64,000 nucleotides of DNA from Synchiropus splendidus (Eukaryota; Chordata; Actinopteri; Syngnathiformes; Callionymidae), in NCBI RefSeq assembly GCF_027744825.2, contig NW_026527089.1:1-64000 (forward strand), given 5' to 3'. Made by a program: the position numbers and the translations under genes. Below the pieces are notes generated by a model. It saw nothing but the letters and a program-made list of their open reading frames with translations, ran no database searches and was not told the origin of the DNA. Shown piece by piece: positions 63,918 to 64,000 of this stretch (positions are counted from its first letter, which is position 1; the number at the start of each line of letters is the position of its first letter).

Positions 63918-64000
63918 GTGGGTTTCGGAACGCCAAACATAAAAGTGTTAATAACTTTGGAAAAACACTTCAGACAGTTTAGATTTGATGTGCAACTACT
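63918..64000 (+). repeat. Partial satellite monomer at window edge (class n)
   Basis: The first 83 bases of monomer 341, cut by the window end. It carries A33, G42, C58, T61 and A78, so its left part is class n. The array evidently continues past the window. Confidence 0.97.

Noticed and set aside
1..64000. CRISPR array
   Set aside because: The repeated unit is the whole 188 bp with no unique spacers. Units are contiguous and vary only by point changes.
1..64000. Telomeric, rDNA, tRNA or transposon sequence in the array
   Set aside because: Reading through all units shows only the 188 bp repeat. No TTAGGG or TTTAGGG runs, tRNA-like segments, long terminal repeats or target-site duplications were seen.

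Overview
The whole 64 kb is one uninterrupted tandem satellite array. It has a 188 bp monomer, about 39% GC, all copies head to tail in one orientation. By following the recurring unit start (GTGGGTTTCGG) I place 340 complete monomers at 1-63917 and an 83 bp partial copy at 63918-64000. Of these, 335 are exactly 188 bp, four are 187 and one is 189. I see no gene, RNA gene, transposon, inversion, unique DNA or array edge, so the array continues beyond both ends.

This points to a eukaryotic chromosome, most likely centromeric or other constitutive heterochromatin taken from a long-read assembly. The species cannot be read from the sequence. A plant origin is a tentative guess, from unit length and a short motif I recall from legume centromeric repeats.

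The copies differ mainly at a few linked positions, numbered within the monomer: 33 (G/A), 42 (G/C/T), 58 (C/G), 61 (T/C), 78 (A/C), 137 (C/T) and 161-162 (AC/GT). I use a letter for the left part: a = G33 G42 C58 T61 A78; n = same with A33; c = G33 C42 G58 C61 C78; t = G33 T42 C58 C61 A78; d = G33 C42 C58 C61 C78; x = any other mixture. I use a digit for the right part: 1 = C137+AC; 2 = T137+AC; 3 = C137+GT; 4 = T137+GT. The features below give a class map of all 340 monomers in this code.

The order of classes is not random. Multi-monomer words recur, notably a2-t1-a1-n1-c3 (5 units, 940 bp), an 8-unit word that extends it, and t1-a1-n3-a1-n2-c3 (6 units). Shared private mutations tie together segment copies displaced by 7, 11, 12, 13, 15, 26, 30, 43, 46, about 80 and other whole numbers of monomers. 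The array is therefore an irregular, nested higher-order repeat built by repeated unequal exchange or amplification. The left end (to about 14.5 kb), the middle (about 23-38 kb) and the right end (from about 45 kb) have different class content. There is no protein-coding system here; the interest lies in the evolutionary structure of the array.
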